A DNA stretch of 54,698 bases, taken from JAJPXI01 sp045602885 (GTDB lineage Bacteria > Bacillota > Clostridia > Oscillospirales > Oscillospiraceae). Position 1 is the first letter of the stretch. Every line of letters starts with the position of its first letter. The notes below the pieces were generated by a model. That model was not told where the DNA came from. It saw nothing but the letters and a program-made list of their open reading frames with translations, and did no database searches. The stretch is taken from assembly GCA_045602885.1 (NCBI GenBank), contig JAZSCJ010000092.1:1-54698 (forward strand), given 5' to 3'. Of the stretch, positions 1 through 8,746 are shown one piece after another. Both the position numbers and the translations under genes were made by a program.

Positions 1-1
1 G

Positions 2-1222
2 GACACCCAGGGCAACCGGGTGGCCAAGCGCGAGGGAAGCGATGACTACTACCGGGTGGATGCCGAGGGCAATTTCCTGCACGCGTTCAAGGTCAACGGC
101 AAGACGGTGGGCAGCTTCTCCAAGGAAAGCACGCTGGAGAACGTCATGACCGCCATCAACAGCAACAGCGCATCGGGTGTATCGGTCAGCTACTCCAAGA
201 CCACCAACCAGTTCCTGTTCTCCGCCAAGGAAAGCGGCGCGGCCGGTAAGATTGAGTTTGGTGACGGGCTGGCCAAGCAGCTGTTTGGTGATACCAGTAC
301 CGCCGGTGATGCGTACAAGGCCGGTCAGGACGCGGTGTTCTCGCTGAAGGTCAACGGGCAGACACTGGAGAATATCACCCGCAGCAGCAACAGCTTTGAG
401 ATCGACGGTTTGACCATGAATCTCAAGGGTACCTTCAATTATGAGGGTGAAGTGCTTAGCGCTGATCATGCCGCCAAGGCGGTTACCTTTGACGCGGCTT
501 CGGATGCCGATGCGGTGGTGGATGCCATCAAGTCCATGGTGGAGGACTACAACGCCATGGCCAAGGAGATCAAGGACGCCTATTCGACGCTGCCCATGCA
601 GAAGTCCAACGGCAAGTACTATGAACCGCTGACCGAAGAAGATCTGGCCGACATGAGTGACTCGGCCATCAAGTCCTATGAAGAGAAGGCCAAGGCCGGT
701 CTGCTCTTTGGTGATAAGGATCTGTCCGCGCTGTATGAAAGCATGCGCAGTGCCATCTCCATGACGGGCGCGGACGGCGCGGCACTCAAGGAAATCGGAA
801 TCACCGTGGCGTACAGCAACGGCGTGACTACGCTGAATCTGAATGAAAAGGCGCTGCGTTCCGCGCTGGACAGCGATCCCAACAAGGTGCGGGATGTGTT
901 CACCAAGTCCACCGAGGCCGGAAGCCCCACCAAGGGCTTCATGGAAGCGCTCAAAGAGCCGCTGAACAAGTACGCCGCTACTACCGGCGCGACCAAGGGT
1001 ATTCTGGTGGAAAAGGCCGGCTCGCCCCTGGCACCGACCTCCATCTATCAGAACACCATCCAGCGACAGCTGGACGATCTGAACGCACAGATTGAAAAGT
1101 GGCAGGATAAGCTGTCGGACAAGGTGGATTACTATACTTCGAAATTCACTCAGCTGGAAAAGCTGATTTCTGAGATGAATGCTCAGAGTTCCACGCTCTA
1201 CTCGGCAATGGGTGGCTACTAA
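2..1222 (+). CDS. fliD: Flagellar hook-associated protein 2 (filament cap), 5' partial
   Basis: FliD forms the cap at the tip of the flagellum under which flagellin subunits fold. The frame is open to the left edge, so the N-terminus lies outside the window and the GTG at 20 is only an internal codon. What is visible is the central D2/D3-like region and the typical FliD C-terminus: a repeated ALRSALDSDPNKVRDVF-type stretch, then a long helix rich in Q, K and E ending in STLYSAMGGY. fliS and a fliT-like gene follow immediately, the classic fliD-fliS-fliT order. Confidence 0.93.
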   Translation, partial: DTQGNRVAKREGSDDYYRVDAEGNFLHAFKVNGKTVGSFSKESTLENVMTAINSNSASGVSVSYSKTTNQFLFSAKESGAAGKIEFGDGLAKQLFGDTSTAGDAYKAGQDAVFSLKVNGQTLENITRSSNSFEIDGLTMNLKGTFNYEGEVLSADHAAKAVTFDAASDADAVVDAIKSMVEDYNAMAKEIKDAYSTLPMQKSNGKYYEPLTEEDLADMSDSAIKSYEEKAKAGLLFGDKDLSALYESMRSAISMTGADGAALKEIGITVAYSNGVTTLNLNEKALRSALDSDPNKVRDVFTKSTEAGSPTKGFMEALKEPLNKYAATTGATKGILVEKAGSPLAPTSIYQNTIQRQLDDLNAQIEKWQDKLSDKVDYYTSKFTQLEKLISEMNAQSSTLYSAMGGY

Positions 1223-1245
1223 ATTAAAGGCGGTGTTCCGAAACA

Positions 1246-1623
1246 ATGGATACACGGGGATATGTGCAGTATAAAGAACAGAGCATCAATACCATGACGC
1301 AGGGCGAATTGCTGCTGCTGTTGTACGATGAGCTGGTCAAGCGTTTGACCCAGGCTGAGCTGGCTTTGGGCAAGGAGAGCTACGAGCTGATGGAAACTTC
1401 GGTTGACCGAGCCATTGACATCATTCGCTATCTGGACAATACGCTGGATCATCAGTATGAGATCAGTCGCAATCTGACGCAGCTGTATGAATACTTCGTT
1501 TACGAGCTGGGCCGGGTGAAGATCGGTCGGCGCGTCGAGGTGCTCACCCATGTGAAGTCCATGGTGGAAGAGCTGCGCGATTCCTTCCGACAGGCGCAAA
1601 AGAGCGGCGATTCGCGCAAGTGA
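1246..1623 (+). CDS. fliS: Flagellar export chaperone FliS
   Basis: FliS is a small helical cytoplasmic chaperone that binds the C-terminus of flagellin and prevents premature polymerisation; with FliW it also takes part in flagellin homeostasis. The 125-residue length is typical. The N-terminal YKEQSINTMTQGELLLLLYD matches the family signature (Y-x-x-x-x-I-x-T-x-x-x-x-E-L-L-x-M-L-Y-D), followed by four predicted helices. It starts 23 nt after fliD and is followed after 9 nt by the FliT-like gene. Confidence 0.95.
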   Translation: MDTRGYVQYKEQSINTMTQGELLLLLYDELVKRLTQAELALGKESYELMETSVDRAIDIIRYLDNTLDHQYEISRNLTQLYEYFVYELGRVKIGRRVEVLTHVKSMVEELRDSFRQAQKSGDSRK

Positions 1624-1635
1624 CGGAGGGCTGTG

Positions 1636-2022
1636 ATGGAAGCGACGGTGTTACAAAAGGCGCTGGTCAATACCAAGCGCATCTATCTGCTGCTTAATGA
1701 GGTGTGGGATATTTCCGGTCAACTGGCCGATGCGCTGGACCGGCAGGATCAAGTCACCCTGCAGATGTTGGTTTCCATGCGACAAGGCCCCATCGATCAG
1801 TTGGCACAGACCCGCAGCGTTCTGATCGAGATGAAGAATACCCTGCCGGAGCAGCAGGCGCAGCGGTTGGGCGAGCTTTTGAACGGTGCGGAAGCCCGGG
1901 AGGAAAGCGAAGCAGAGCTGGCCAAGCAGGTGTGCGCCAATCAGCGAATGCTGGCGCAGGTCATCGAGCTGGACAAACGGCTCAACCGTAAGTTGACACG
2001 GGAAAAGTCCATTTATCAATGA
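1636..2022 (+). CDS. FliT-like flagellar export chaperone
   Basis: A small all-helical protein of about 128 residues, rich in L, Q and E, with no membrane segment. Position right after fliS and this composition point to a FliT/FlgN-type chaperone, presumably for FliD. Sequence similarity to enterobacterial FliT is too weak to be sure by eye. A GTG at 1633 lies directly before the ATG at 1636; the ATG is preferred because the ribosome-binding site (1625-1630) is better spaced from it. It ends just before a strong hairpin shared with the converging gene. Confidence 0.7.
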   Translation: MEATVLQKALVNTKRIYLLLNEVWDISGQLADALDRQDQVTLQMLVSMRQGPIDQLAQTRSVLIEMKNTLPEQQAQRLGELLNGAEAREESEAELAKQVCANQRMLAQVIELDKRLNRKLTREKSIYQ

Positions 2023-2060
2023 AAAAACCGAACATCGGCCCCTTGTGGGCCGATGTTCGG
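2023..2060 (-). terminator. Intrinsic terminator between converging genes
   Basis: A perfect 14-bp stem (2028-2041 with 2047-2060) and a 5-nt loop. On the minus strand it is followed by six T, so it is a textbook terminator for the C39-like protease gene that ends at 2079. On the plus strand the run after the stem is not T-rich, so termination of the fliD-fliS-fliT transcript would be weaker. Confidence 0.88.
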
Positions 2061-2078
2061 ATATTGTGCATACAGAGG

Positions 2079-2990
2079 TTATGTTGCGCGCAACACCCAA
2101 AGGGGTGCGCCGTTGTGGCGGCTTTGGGACAGTTCATCCACCAAAAGCTGGGCGTCCCATTCCATTAAGCTGCGCTCGGTGCTGTTGGGATCGGCCACCA
2201 GAATGCTGCCGCTGAGGGTAATGCCCCGCAGGAGAATGAAGTGGCCGCCCTGCGTGAAGTGCCCGGGGCCCATCAGAGCAACGATCAGATGGCCGGACAA
2301 TAGTTCCTCCTGGATGGCCTCGGCGGTCAAGGCACGGATGGGGGTCGCGGTCAGACCGTGTGCCTGGGCTGCGGCCGGGATCAGAGAGAGATAGGAACCG
2401 TTACGGCTGGCCCAATGGCCATGCTCCACCGACCAGGTTGCCATTTGCGCAGGGTCGCAGGACTGCTCGGTCAGACTGGAAACTGCCATGGCCATGGAGG
2501 TAGGGCCGCAGCCGTAGCCGCCGATGGAATCCCGACCGTAGGGCAGATCGGCCCAGGGTGGCTGCCCTTGGTTGAAGTAAACGATCGGGACAATGCCGCC
2601 GGTCAGAATATCCCCTTCGTCGGTGGGTTGCAGTTCGGTGATCAAAGGATTAATGGTGGTCGCTTCACGCAGGATCGCCGGGTCGCCGGCCAACTGTGTC
2701 ACGGGTTCGGGTTCTGGCTCCGGCTGGTTCAGACGCTCCAGCAGGTCGGACACGGCATCGGAGGCACGGGAGAAGGCGTTGCGTGTATGCGTGGCGGCTT
2801 GGACAGCGGCATGGGAGACCGTTTGCGATACCGTAACTGCCGCGCGGACGACCGGAGCAGTGATTTTCTGAAACAGGGCAGGAGCGAAGAAATAGCAGGC
2901 GATCAATTCCACCGTGCCGATGCAAAGCAAGGCAAGAAGGAGGAGCAAAGCGACCTTGATTCGGATGCCAGAACCTTTGCGCTTCTTCAA
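2079..2990 (-). CDS. Membrane-anchored C39-like cysteine peptidase family protein
   Basis: About 304 residues: a basic N-terminus, one membrane segment (about residues 12-38), a linker with a PEPEPEP stretch, and a C-terminal papain-fold domain of the peptidase C39-like type. The candidate catalytic Cys (about 161) is in GGYGCGPTSMAM, His (about 250) in GGHFILL and Asp (about 267) in VADPNS. The catalytic domain would lie outside the membrane. The TTG start at 2990 is chosen because a GGAGG site sits 7 nt upstream; the frame runs on to an ATG at 3026 without a better site. It converges on the fliS operon. Similar proteins process or cross-link surface polymers, but the substrate here is unknown. 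Confidence 0.72.
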   Translation of the reverse strand: MKKRKGSGIRIKVALLLLLALLCIGTVELIACYFFAPALFQKITAPVVRAAVTVSQTVSHAAVQAATHTRNAFSRASDAVSDLLERLNQPEPEPEPVTQLAGDPAILREATTINPLITELQPTDEGDILTGGIVPIVYFNQGQPPWADLPYGRDSIGGYGCGPTSMAMAVSSLTEQSCDPAQMATWSVEHGHWASRNGSYLSLIPAAAQAHGLTATPIRALTAEAIQEELLSGHLIVALMGPGHFTQGGHFILLRGITLSGSILVADPNSTERSLMEWDAQLLVDELSQSRHNGAPLWVLRAT

Positions 2991-3025
2991 AACCTCACCT
3001 CCAGAAAGCTTGACACGTGAAATCA

Positions 3026-3081
3026 TTGCGTTTTGCCGCGGAATTTGGCATAATTATAGCAAAGGCCATACCAAAAGGCAA
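3026..3081. promoter_or_regulatory. Overlapping divergent promoters
   Basis: On the plus strand TTGCGT (3026-3031) and CATAAT (3049-3054) are 17 bp apart and point to the FtsE-like gene. On the minus strand TTGCCT (3076-3081) and TATAAT (3053-3058) are also 17 bp apart and point to the C39-like protease. The two -10 elements overlap, so the polymerases would compete. The call rests on sigma-A consensus matching only. Confidence 0.55.
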
Positions 3082-3129
3082 GATTACGGATGTCCACTGT
3101 TTACGGTGTGAGTAGATGGGAGTAAGTAC

Positions 3130-3861
3130 ATGCCTACGATCAAGCTGGAAAATGTAACAAAGAACTATCGGCAGAAAGTCGGACGGCTGCCCTTTCGCAG
3201 AAAAGTGGTCACGGCCATTGAGGATGTAAATCTGGAGATCCGACAGGGCGAATTTGTGTTTTTGATCGGCAGCAGCGGCGCAGGAAAGAGCACGCTGCTG
3301 GGGCTGATCACCGGGACGGTGCGCCCCGATCGGGGCAAGGTCAGCTTCGGAGAGGAAAATCTGCAAAAATTGCTCTGGCGCAACCGCAGTCATGCCCTGC
3401 GTGTTTTCGGACAGGTCTGGCAGGAATCCAATCTGGTACGCAAAATGACCGTGGAGGAAAATCTGATGCTGGCGGCCCGGATCGGGCGCAAGCGCGATGA
3501 AACGGTAGCGCAGATGCGTCAGCGCTGTTCCAAGGTGTTGGGCCTGGTGGGTATGCCCGGCGTAGAGCACAAGTACCCCGTGGAATTGTCGCGCGGCGAG
3601 TGCCGCCGGGTGGAATTGGCCCGGGCGATGATCAACAGCCCGCCGGTGTTGGTGTTGGACGAGTTGACGGGGAATTTGGACGATGATAACATTTGGGATA
3701 TGTTCCACCTGTTGACCGAGATCAATCGGCGGGGAACGACCGTCATTATGGCAACCCATGCCAGTCAATATGTCAATATTATGCGCCGCAGAGTGATCAC
3801 TCTGGTCAACGGACGCATTTTGGGGGATGTTCCCAAAGGAAGATACGGCGACATTATATAA
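3130..3861 (+). CDS. FtsE-like ABC transporter ATP-binding protein
   Basis: A 243-residue nucleotide-binding subunit with Walker A GSSGAGKST (residues 47-55), signature LSRGECRRVELARA, Walker B VLVLDELTGNLDDD and switch histidine in ATHAS. The layout and the LTGNLD variant resemble FtsE, which works with the membrane protein FtsX to signal to peptidoglycan hydrolases. No FtsX or other permease gene is adjacent. The signature has E/C where FtsE normally has G/Q (LSGGEQQR), and Walker B ends in DELTGN rather than DEPTGN, so it may be a specialised paralogue. It begins the cluster leading to fapA 48 nt downstream. Confidence 0.8.
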   Translation: MPTIKLENVTKNYRQKVGRLPFRRKVVTAIEDVNLEIRQGEFVFLIGSSGAGKSTLLGLITGTVRPDRGKVSFGEENLQKLLWRNRSHALRVFGQVWQESNLVRKMTVEENLMLAARIGRKRDETVAQMRQRCSKVLGLVGMPGVEHKYPVELSRGECRRVELARAMINSPPVLVLDELTGNLDDDNIWDMFHLLTEINRRGTTVIMATHASQYVNIMRRRVITLVNGRILGDVPKGRYGDII

Positions 3862-3909
3862 GAACTTGCTATCCCAAAGGGGCGCAAAAGCTCGATTTGG
3901 AAGGAGTGC

Positions 3910-5859
3910 ATGCACGTGGAAGAAAAAAAGACGGGAGGAAAAGGGTTCGGATTGAATCGGCTTTTCCAGAAGCGCCCGGCCGAACAGGAAGTGGAAACGG
4001 CCCCGACTGCTGCCGAGCAGGAGCAGGAGGAGAAAGTCGCTCTCAGCCAGGAAATTCTTCGGGAAGCACGACTGACCGAATTGGGCGAAGCCTATGGCCA
4101 GGTGTGGAAGTACTGGTGCGCCGATAAGCCGGCGCCCGAGCAGTCCATCCTGCTGGGAGAAAGCGCACAACCGCTGGCAAACAGCACGGGCGCATTGAAG
4201 CGGGACCGTCTGGTGGTCACTGCACGCTTGAATCAGGATCTGAAAAAGCGTCTGGAAGACCTGCAAAAGACGGAAAAACGCAAAAACGAGGCCGAGCAGG
4301 AACTGCGTGCCGAGCAGCAGGCCGATGCGGCCCGGGCTAACGCGGCCGGGCGGGAGGAGCAGGCGCAGCCCGATTCTTCCGAGCAGACCCAGGAACAGCT
4401 GCTGGAGCAAATGCTTCAGCAGGAACTGGGCAAATGTGCCGGCGTCATGCTGGCGCCGGATTGCCGCGTTTACCTTTCCAGCGACAAAATGTACGCATGG
4501 TTTTTGATGTTCCCCCCGTACAATGCGCAGGAAGAACATGTGGATGAGAGTTATGGCAAACTCCTGCTCAGCGCGCTGGATCAGGCCGGTGTGACCACCG
4601 GACTGCATGCCGAGGATCTGCGCAAAGTATTGCAGGACAAGCCCTATATGACCCTGTTCTGCATTGCGGCCGGTACACCTGCTGTTGAGGGAACCGACGG
4701 TAAGGTGGTGGAGCATTATGAGCGCGAGCGTAAGCTGGAGGCGGCCGTAGACGAACACGGCAATATGGACTACCGCTCCACCAACTTTGTCTGCAGCGTC
4801 AAGACCAACGATGTGATTTGTGACCTGCTGCCCCCGGTCCCGGGCACGCCCGGCGTGCGTCTGGATGGTTCGGAGCTTCCGCCCAAGCCGGTCAGACCGG
4901 CTCAAATCAGCGTGGGCAAAAACACCGCGCTGACAGAGGATGGCTCGCATCTGATCGCCACTAAGGACGGCAATCTGAAGTTTGGTGACGGACGGTTCTA
5001 TGTGACCGATATGCTGGAACTGCGCGGCGATGTGGATTATTCCACCGGCAACATCGATTTTGTGGGCGATGTGCGCGTTTACGGCGGTGTGCGTGAGGGC
5101 TTTATGGTAAAGGCCACCGGTAACATCCGCATTGACGGTTTGGTGGAAGCGGCCACCATTGAAGCCGGCGGCGATCTGGCCATCGCCCAGGGTGTTGTGG
5201 GCAACAATGTGGCTGTACTGCGCTGCAAAGGCGACTTGAAGGCGAAATATCTGGAAAGCGTCGAAGTACACGGCGGAAAGAACATTTCGGCCGAATGCAT
5301 CATCAACTCGCAGGTGTTCTGCGATGACTCGGTGATGGTCAACAGCGGTCGGGGCGTCATTGTAGGCGGTTCTGTTTCGGCGGCCAACCTGATCAAGGCC
5401 AAGGTCATCGGCGCCCAGTCGGACCGATTGACCGAGCTGACGTTGGGCGAGTGCTCTTACATCAAGGTGGAGGAAGAGCGTCTGCAAAATGCGCTGGACG
5501 AGGTGACGGCAGAGCACAAGGAACTGGACCAGAAACTGCATCAGATCAAGCGGCGCCTGGAGCAGATGGGCGGTGATCTGGACGCGTTGAGCAACAACCC
5601 GGCGCTGGTTCAGGCCAATGAGCGCAATGCCAAGCTGGAAGAGCGCATCGCACAGCTGGAGGCCGAGATGGCGGAACTGATGAGCAAAAAACCAGACATT
5701 TTCCGCTGCCGACTGGAATGCGGAACCATTTACCCCATTACCACGCTCAAGCTGCACAACGCATATTGGAGCACCAATGATGAATTGAAAAACTGCGTTG
5801 TGATGTATGATAAGGAAGTAAGAGAACTCAAGCCGAAGTACGGATGTGCGACTTATTAG
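3910..5859 (+). CDS. FapA (DUF342) family protein with right-handed beta-helix core
   Basis: A 649-residue protein of the FapA/DUF342 family, found in many motility and polar-localisation loci of Firmicutes and Proteobacteria. The N-terminal ~185 residues are charged, with Glu/Gln-rich coiled coil. A DUF342 N-terminal domain follows, then the family's PPVPGTPGVRLDG motif near residue 307. Next is a repetitive glycine-rich stretch (about 330-520) suggesting stacked beta-helix turns, and a coiled coil (about 525-590). The start has a good AAGGAG site at 3900. Molecular function is unsettled; it lies directly before a CheX-like gene and cheY. Confidence 0.82.
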   Translation: MHVEEKKTGGKGFGLNRLFQKRPAEQEVETAPTAAEQEQEEKVALSQEILREARLTELGEAYGQVWKYWCADKPAPEQSILLGESAQPLANSTGALKRDRLVVTARLNQDLKKRLEDLQKTEKRKNEAEQELRAEQQADAARANAAGREEQAQPDSSEQTQEQLLEQMLQQELGKCAGVMLAPDCRVYLSSDKMYAWFLMFPPYNAQEEHVDESYGKLLLSALDQAGVTTGLHAEDLRKVLQDKPYMTLFCIAAGTPAVEGTDGKVVEHYERERKLEAAVDEHGNMDYRSTNFVCSVKTNDVICDLLPPVPGTPGVRLDGSELPPKPVRPAQISVGKNTALTEDGSHLIATKDGNLKFGDGRFYVTDMLELRGDVDYSTGNIDFVGDVRVYGGVREGFMVKATGNIRIDGLVEAATIEAGGDLAIAQGVVGNNVAVLRCKGDLKAKYLESVEVHGGKNISAECIINSQVFCDDSVMVNSGRGVIVGGSVSAANLIKAKVIGAQSDRLTELTLGECSYIKVEEERLQNALDEVTAEHKELDQKLHQIKRRLEQMGGDLDALSNNPALVQANERNAKLEERIAQLEAEMAELMSKKPDIFRCRLECGTIYPITTLKLHNAYWSTNDELKNCVVMYDKEVRELKPKYGCATY

Positions 5860-5874
5860 AAATGAGGAGTTTCC

Positions 5875-6369
5875 GTGGGTAAGGTGCTGGATCATAAATG
5901 GGTCAACCGGATGGCGCAACGGCTGATTTGTGAGATCCTTGGACAGCTGTCGGGAATCGAACTAAACCATTGTCCTACAGTGCCTGCCGATGTAAAACTG
6001 AATGAATGGGATGCGGTGTATGGTCTGGCGGTGGGGAGCCATCGGATACAGATGCAGTTTCGTGCACAGGAGGATCTGCTATTTCGCATGGCAAAGAACA
6101 TGATCGGCCGTGAGCCGCAGGATTGCCTTGAGGTGCAGGAATACGCCACGGAGTTTTTCAACATACTGTATGGACGCTTTGTGTCCGAACTGTTTGAGGG
6201 CGATCCGGCGAAAAAACGCGTTGCGCCGGCACAGTATCAAAGCTGGCCCCATGTAAGCCAGTTGGAGATCCAACCCATTCACAGCATTTGCTTTGTAAGC
6301 GATGACAATGAAAAAGCTATATTTTCGTGGGCGGCATTGCCGGTGGAATGTTGCCAAGGAGGTATATAA
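5875..6369 (+). CDS. CheX-like chemotaxis phosphatase family protein
   Basis: A 164-residue protein with GTG start. The central helix reads QEYATEFFNILYGRF, which fits the CheC/CheX/FliY phosphatase pattern (acidic-x3-E-x2-N, here E-x3-E-x2-N). Members dephosphorylate CheY-P, and a cheY begins 2 nt downstream, which supports the call. Overall similarity is low and only one such helix is seen, as in CheX; CheC has two. It follows fapA by 15 nt, so it is almost certainly cotranscribed. The alternative is an inactive CheX-like binding domain. Confidence 0.6.
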   Translation: MGKVLDHKWVNRMAQRLICEILGQLSGIELNHCPTVPADVKLNEWDAVYGLAVGSHRIQMQFRAQEDLLFRMAKNMIGREPQDCLEVQEYATEFFNILYGRFVSELFEGDPAKKRVAPAQYQSWPHVSQLEIQPIHSICFVSDDNEKAIFSWAALPVECCQGGI

Positions 6370-6371
6370 GA

Positions 6372-6767
6372 ATGGAAAAGAAACGAATCATGGTGGTTGA
6401 CGATTCCCGCGTTATTTGCGCCGAAATGGAGAAATACCTGGAAGGCAGTGAAATTGAAATTGCGGCCTTTTGCCGTACCGGCGAAGAAGCGTTGGAGCGA
6501 TACGAAGAAGTGATGCCGGATGTGGTGACCATGGACATCATCATGTCGGGTATTGACGGGCTGCAAACCTGCCATGCGATCAAGCAGCGCTGGCCGCAGG
6601 CCTGTGTTCTGATGGTTTCCTCCATGGCTTATACCGACATGGTGGATCAGGCGGTTTCCATGGGCGCCAAGGGATTCCTTTTCAAGCCGTTTACGCAGGA
6701 AAGTCTGCTGGAGGGCCTGCGCGGGGTGTTTAAGGCACTTCAAAACAGCGCAGATGAAAAGGAGTAA
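6372..6767 (+). CDS. CheY-type single-domain response regulator
   Basis: A 131-residue receiver domain: acidic pocket D10-D11, phospho-acceptor D55 (VVTMDIIM), S83/S84 and the conserved K105 (FLFKPF). There is no output domain, so it acts by protein contact, as CheY does on the motor. The ATG at 6372 is used because AAGGAGGT lies 8 nt before it; the frame is open upstream within the preceding gene. The CheA kinase in this window (17958-20105) is the obvious phosphodonor and the adjacent CheX-like protein the likely phosphatase. Confidence 0.9.
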   Translation: MEKKRIMVVDDSRVICAEMEKYLEGSEIEIAAFCRTGEEALERYEEVMPDVVTMDIIMSGIDGLQTCHAIKQRWPQACVLMVSSMAYTDMVDQAVSMGAKGFLFKPFTQESLLEGLRGVFKALQNSADEKE

Positions 6768-6772
6768 CCGGT

Positions 6773-8686
6773 ATGGCTGAATACAAAGTACAGGAAAAAA
6801 ACTTGATTTTTGCGCTGGATATCGGTACGCGCAGTGTGGTCGGTGTTGTGGGTAAGGCAGAGGATGGCCGGTTCAAGGTGCTGGACATCGAAGTGGCCGA
6901 GCACGCCCAGCGCAGCATGATCGACGGCCAGATCGACAACATTCAGCAGGTGGGCGAGCTGGCACGCACGGTGACCAATCGGCTGGAGGATCGGCTGGGT
7001 GTCAAGCTGCAGCGCGTATGCGTGGCGGCGGCCGGTCGCGCCCTTCGCACCCAAAAGGGCACCTTTTCCATGCGCTTGATCGAGGGTCGCCCCATGACGG
7101 CCGAGCAGGTGAGCCATCTGGAGGCCGGTGCGGTCTCTGAGGCGGAGGATCAGCTGCAAAACGATGGAGAGAGCAACCGCCAGTTCTTTTTGGTGGGATA
7201 TACGGTGGCGCAGTATCGACTGGACGGATACCCCATGTCCGTACTGCGCGATCACAGCGGCAAAATGGCCGAGGTGGACGTTGTGGCTACCTTCCTGCCT
7301 GCTGAGGTCGTGGAAAGCCTGTACAGCGCCATGCGATGTGCTGAGTTGCAGATCACCGGCATGACGCTGGAACCCATTGCGGCAATGAACGCCGCCATTC
7401 CGGCCGAGTTGCGTCTGCTCAATCTGGCGCTGGTGGATATTGGCGCAGGTACGACCGATATTGCCCTTTGTAAAGATGGCAGCGTGGTGGGCTATACCAT
7501 GGCCACCATTGCCGGTGATGAGATTACCGAAACGCTCATGCGCAGCCTTTTGGTGGACTTTAAAACAGCAGAAGAGATCAAGCGCTCGCTGCAGGAAGGC
7601 CGGGATATGCGGTATACCGACATTCTGGGGCAGGAGGAAGTGCGCAGCTATGAGCAGCTGTGCGAGGTCATCCAAGAGCCGATGGAGCGCCTGGCCGAGG
7701 CAGTTTGCGAGCAGATCTTGTCGGTCAACGGCGCAGCGCCTTCGGCGGTGTTTTTGGCCGGCGGCGGAAGCAAGCTGGACGGTTTGCGCGCCAAAGTGGC
7801 AAAGTATCTGCAGATGGACGAAAAGCGTGTGGCCATTGCAGGCAACAACTTTGCTAAGAGTGCCTTCTCCGAAAAGATACAGCTGGACAATCCCGAATAC
7901 GCCACGCCGCTGGGCATTGCCGTTTCGGTGGCCCTGGGGCTGCTGCACAACAGCTATGTGGTGCTGCTCAACGGGGAGGAAGCCAAGCTGTTCCGCAGCG
8001 GTGCGTTGACCCTGCGGGATGTTCTGCTGATGAACGGCTATACTTATGCTGATATGGTGGGCCGGTCGGGTAAGAATTTGAGCATTACGCTGGATGGACG
8101 GCACATGCTGTTCCGCGGTGAGCCGTCGGCACCGGCAATCTTGAAGCTTAATGATGAAGAAGCACCCATCAGTGCGCCGGTACACGCCAATGACCGCATT
8201 CAGTTTACCCCTGCACGCTACGGTGCCGATGCGCACAAGACCCTGGGTGAGCTGCTGGGTGAGGATTTCAACGGCCTTGCCCTGGTGAACAATGAGGAAG
8301 TGCCGCTGGACACGCCGCTGAAGCAGGGCGATGCGGTGCTGGTGCTGAAAAAGGCGTACAAAGAGCCGGAGCCCCCTGTGGTCGAGCCGGAACCTGCCCC
8401 GGTCCAACCGGTGGTTGAGCCGGAACCGCAACCGGAGCCGGAGCCGGAAGTTGAGCCTGCACCTGTGCCTGTGCTCAAGCCCGTTCGGATCATTCTGAAC
8501 GAGCGGCCGGTCGTGCTGCCGGGCAAGGCCGATCACACACCCTACTATTTGATGGACTTGCTGGAGCACACCGATCTGGACTTTGACCATCTGGACCGTC
8601 CGGTTCGTATGGAGATCAACGGGCAGGAGGGCAGCTTCCTGCAGGAAGTGAAGAATGGCGACGTGGTGACCATCTGTTGTATGTAA
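6773..8686 (+). CDS. FtsA-like actin-fold ATPase with C-terminal extension
   Basis: A 637-residue member of the FtsA/PilM branch of the actin/Hsp70 fold. Phosphate loop 1 (ALDIGTRSVVGVVG), an SHS2-like insert, phosphate loop 2 (ALVDIGAGTTDIAL) and the adenosine motif (FLAGGGSKLDGL) are all present. After the ATPase core (~residue 390) come two small beta-rich modules separated by a linker of Pro, Glu and Val (PEPQPEPEPEVEP type). It ends in GDVVTICCM, not in the amphipathic helix that ties true FtsA to the membrane. Lying between cheY and flagellar genes, it looks like a motility-associated paralogue rather than the division FtsA. Confidence 0.78.
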   Translation: MAEYKVQEKNLIFALDIGTRSVVGVVGKAEDGRFKVLDIEVAEHAQRSMIDGQIDNIQQVGELARTVTNRLEDRLGVKLQRVCVAAAGRALRTQKGTFSMRLIEGRPMTAEQVSHLEAGAVSEAEDQLQNDGESNRQFFLVGYTVAQYRLDGYPMSVLRDHSGKMAEVDVVATFLPAEVVESLYSAMRCAELQITGMTLEPIAAMNAAIPAELRLLNLALVDIGAGTTDIALCKDGSVVGYTMATIAGDEITETLMRSLLVDFKTAEEIKRSLQEGRDMRYTDILGQEEVRSYEQLCEVIQEPMERLAEAVCEQILSVNGAAPSAVFLAGGGSKLDGLRAKVAKYLQMDEKRVAIAGNNFAKSAFSEKIQLDNPEYATPLGIAVSVALGLLHNSYVVLLNGEEAKLFRSGALTLRDVLLMNGYTYADMVGRSGKNLSITLDGRHMLFRGEPSAPAILKLNDEEAPISAPVHANDRIQFTPARYGADAHKTLGELLGEDFNGLALVNNEEVPLDTPLKQGDAVLVLKKAYKEPEPPVVEPEPAPVQPVVEPEPQPEPEPEVEPAPVPVLKPVRIILNERPVVLPGKADHTPYYLMDLLEHTDLDFDHLDRPVRMEINGQEGSFLQEVKNGDVVTICCM

Positions 8687-8746
8687 GTCGCTGCCGTTGT
8701 GTGAGTACGGCGCTGACAGAGGAAACTGCGTGAAGGAGTTTCTGCT

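Noticed and set aside
20..1222. Treating GTG at 20 as the true fliD start
   Set aside because: The frame is open to the window edge and the product lacks the FliD N-terminal coiled coil.
2995..5919. A 974-codon open frame on the minus strand opposite the FtsE-like and fapA genes
   Set aside because: It lies antisense to well-supported genes, has no recognisable domains and an unlikely composition (rich in H, Q, R, L). Long antisense frames are expected from the biased third positions of GC-rich genes.
6773..8686. Calling the actin-fold protein the division FtsA
   Set aside because: It lacks the C-terminal membrane helix, has extra modules and no ftsZ is adjacent; a motility paralogue is more likely.
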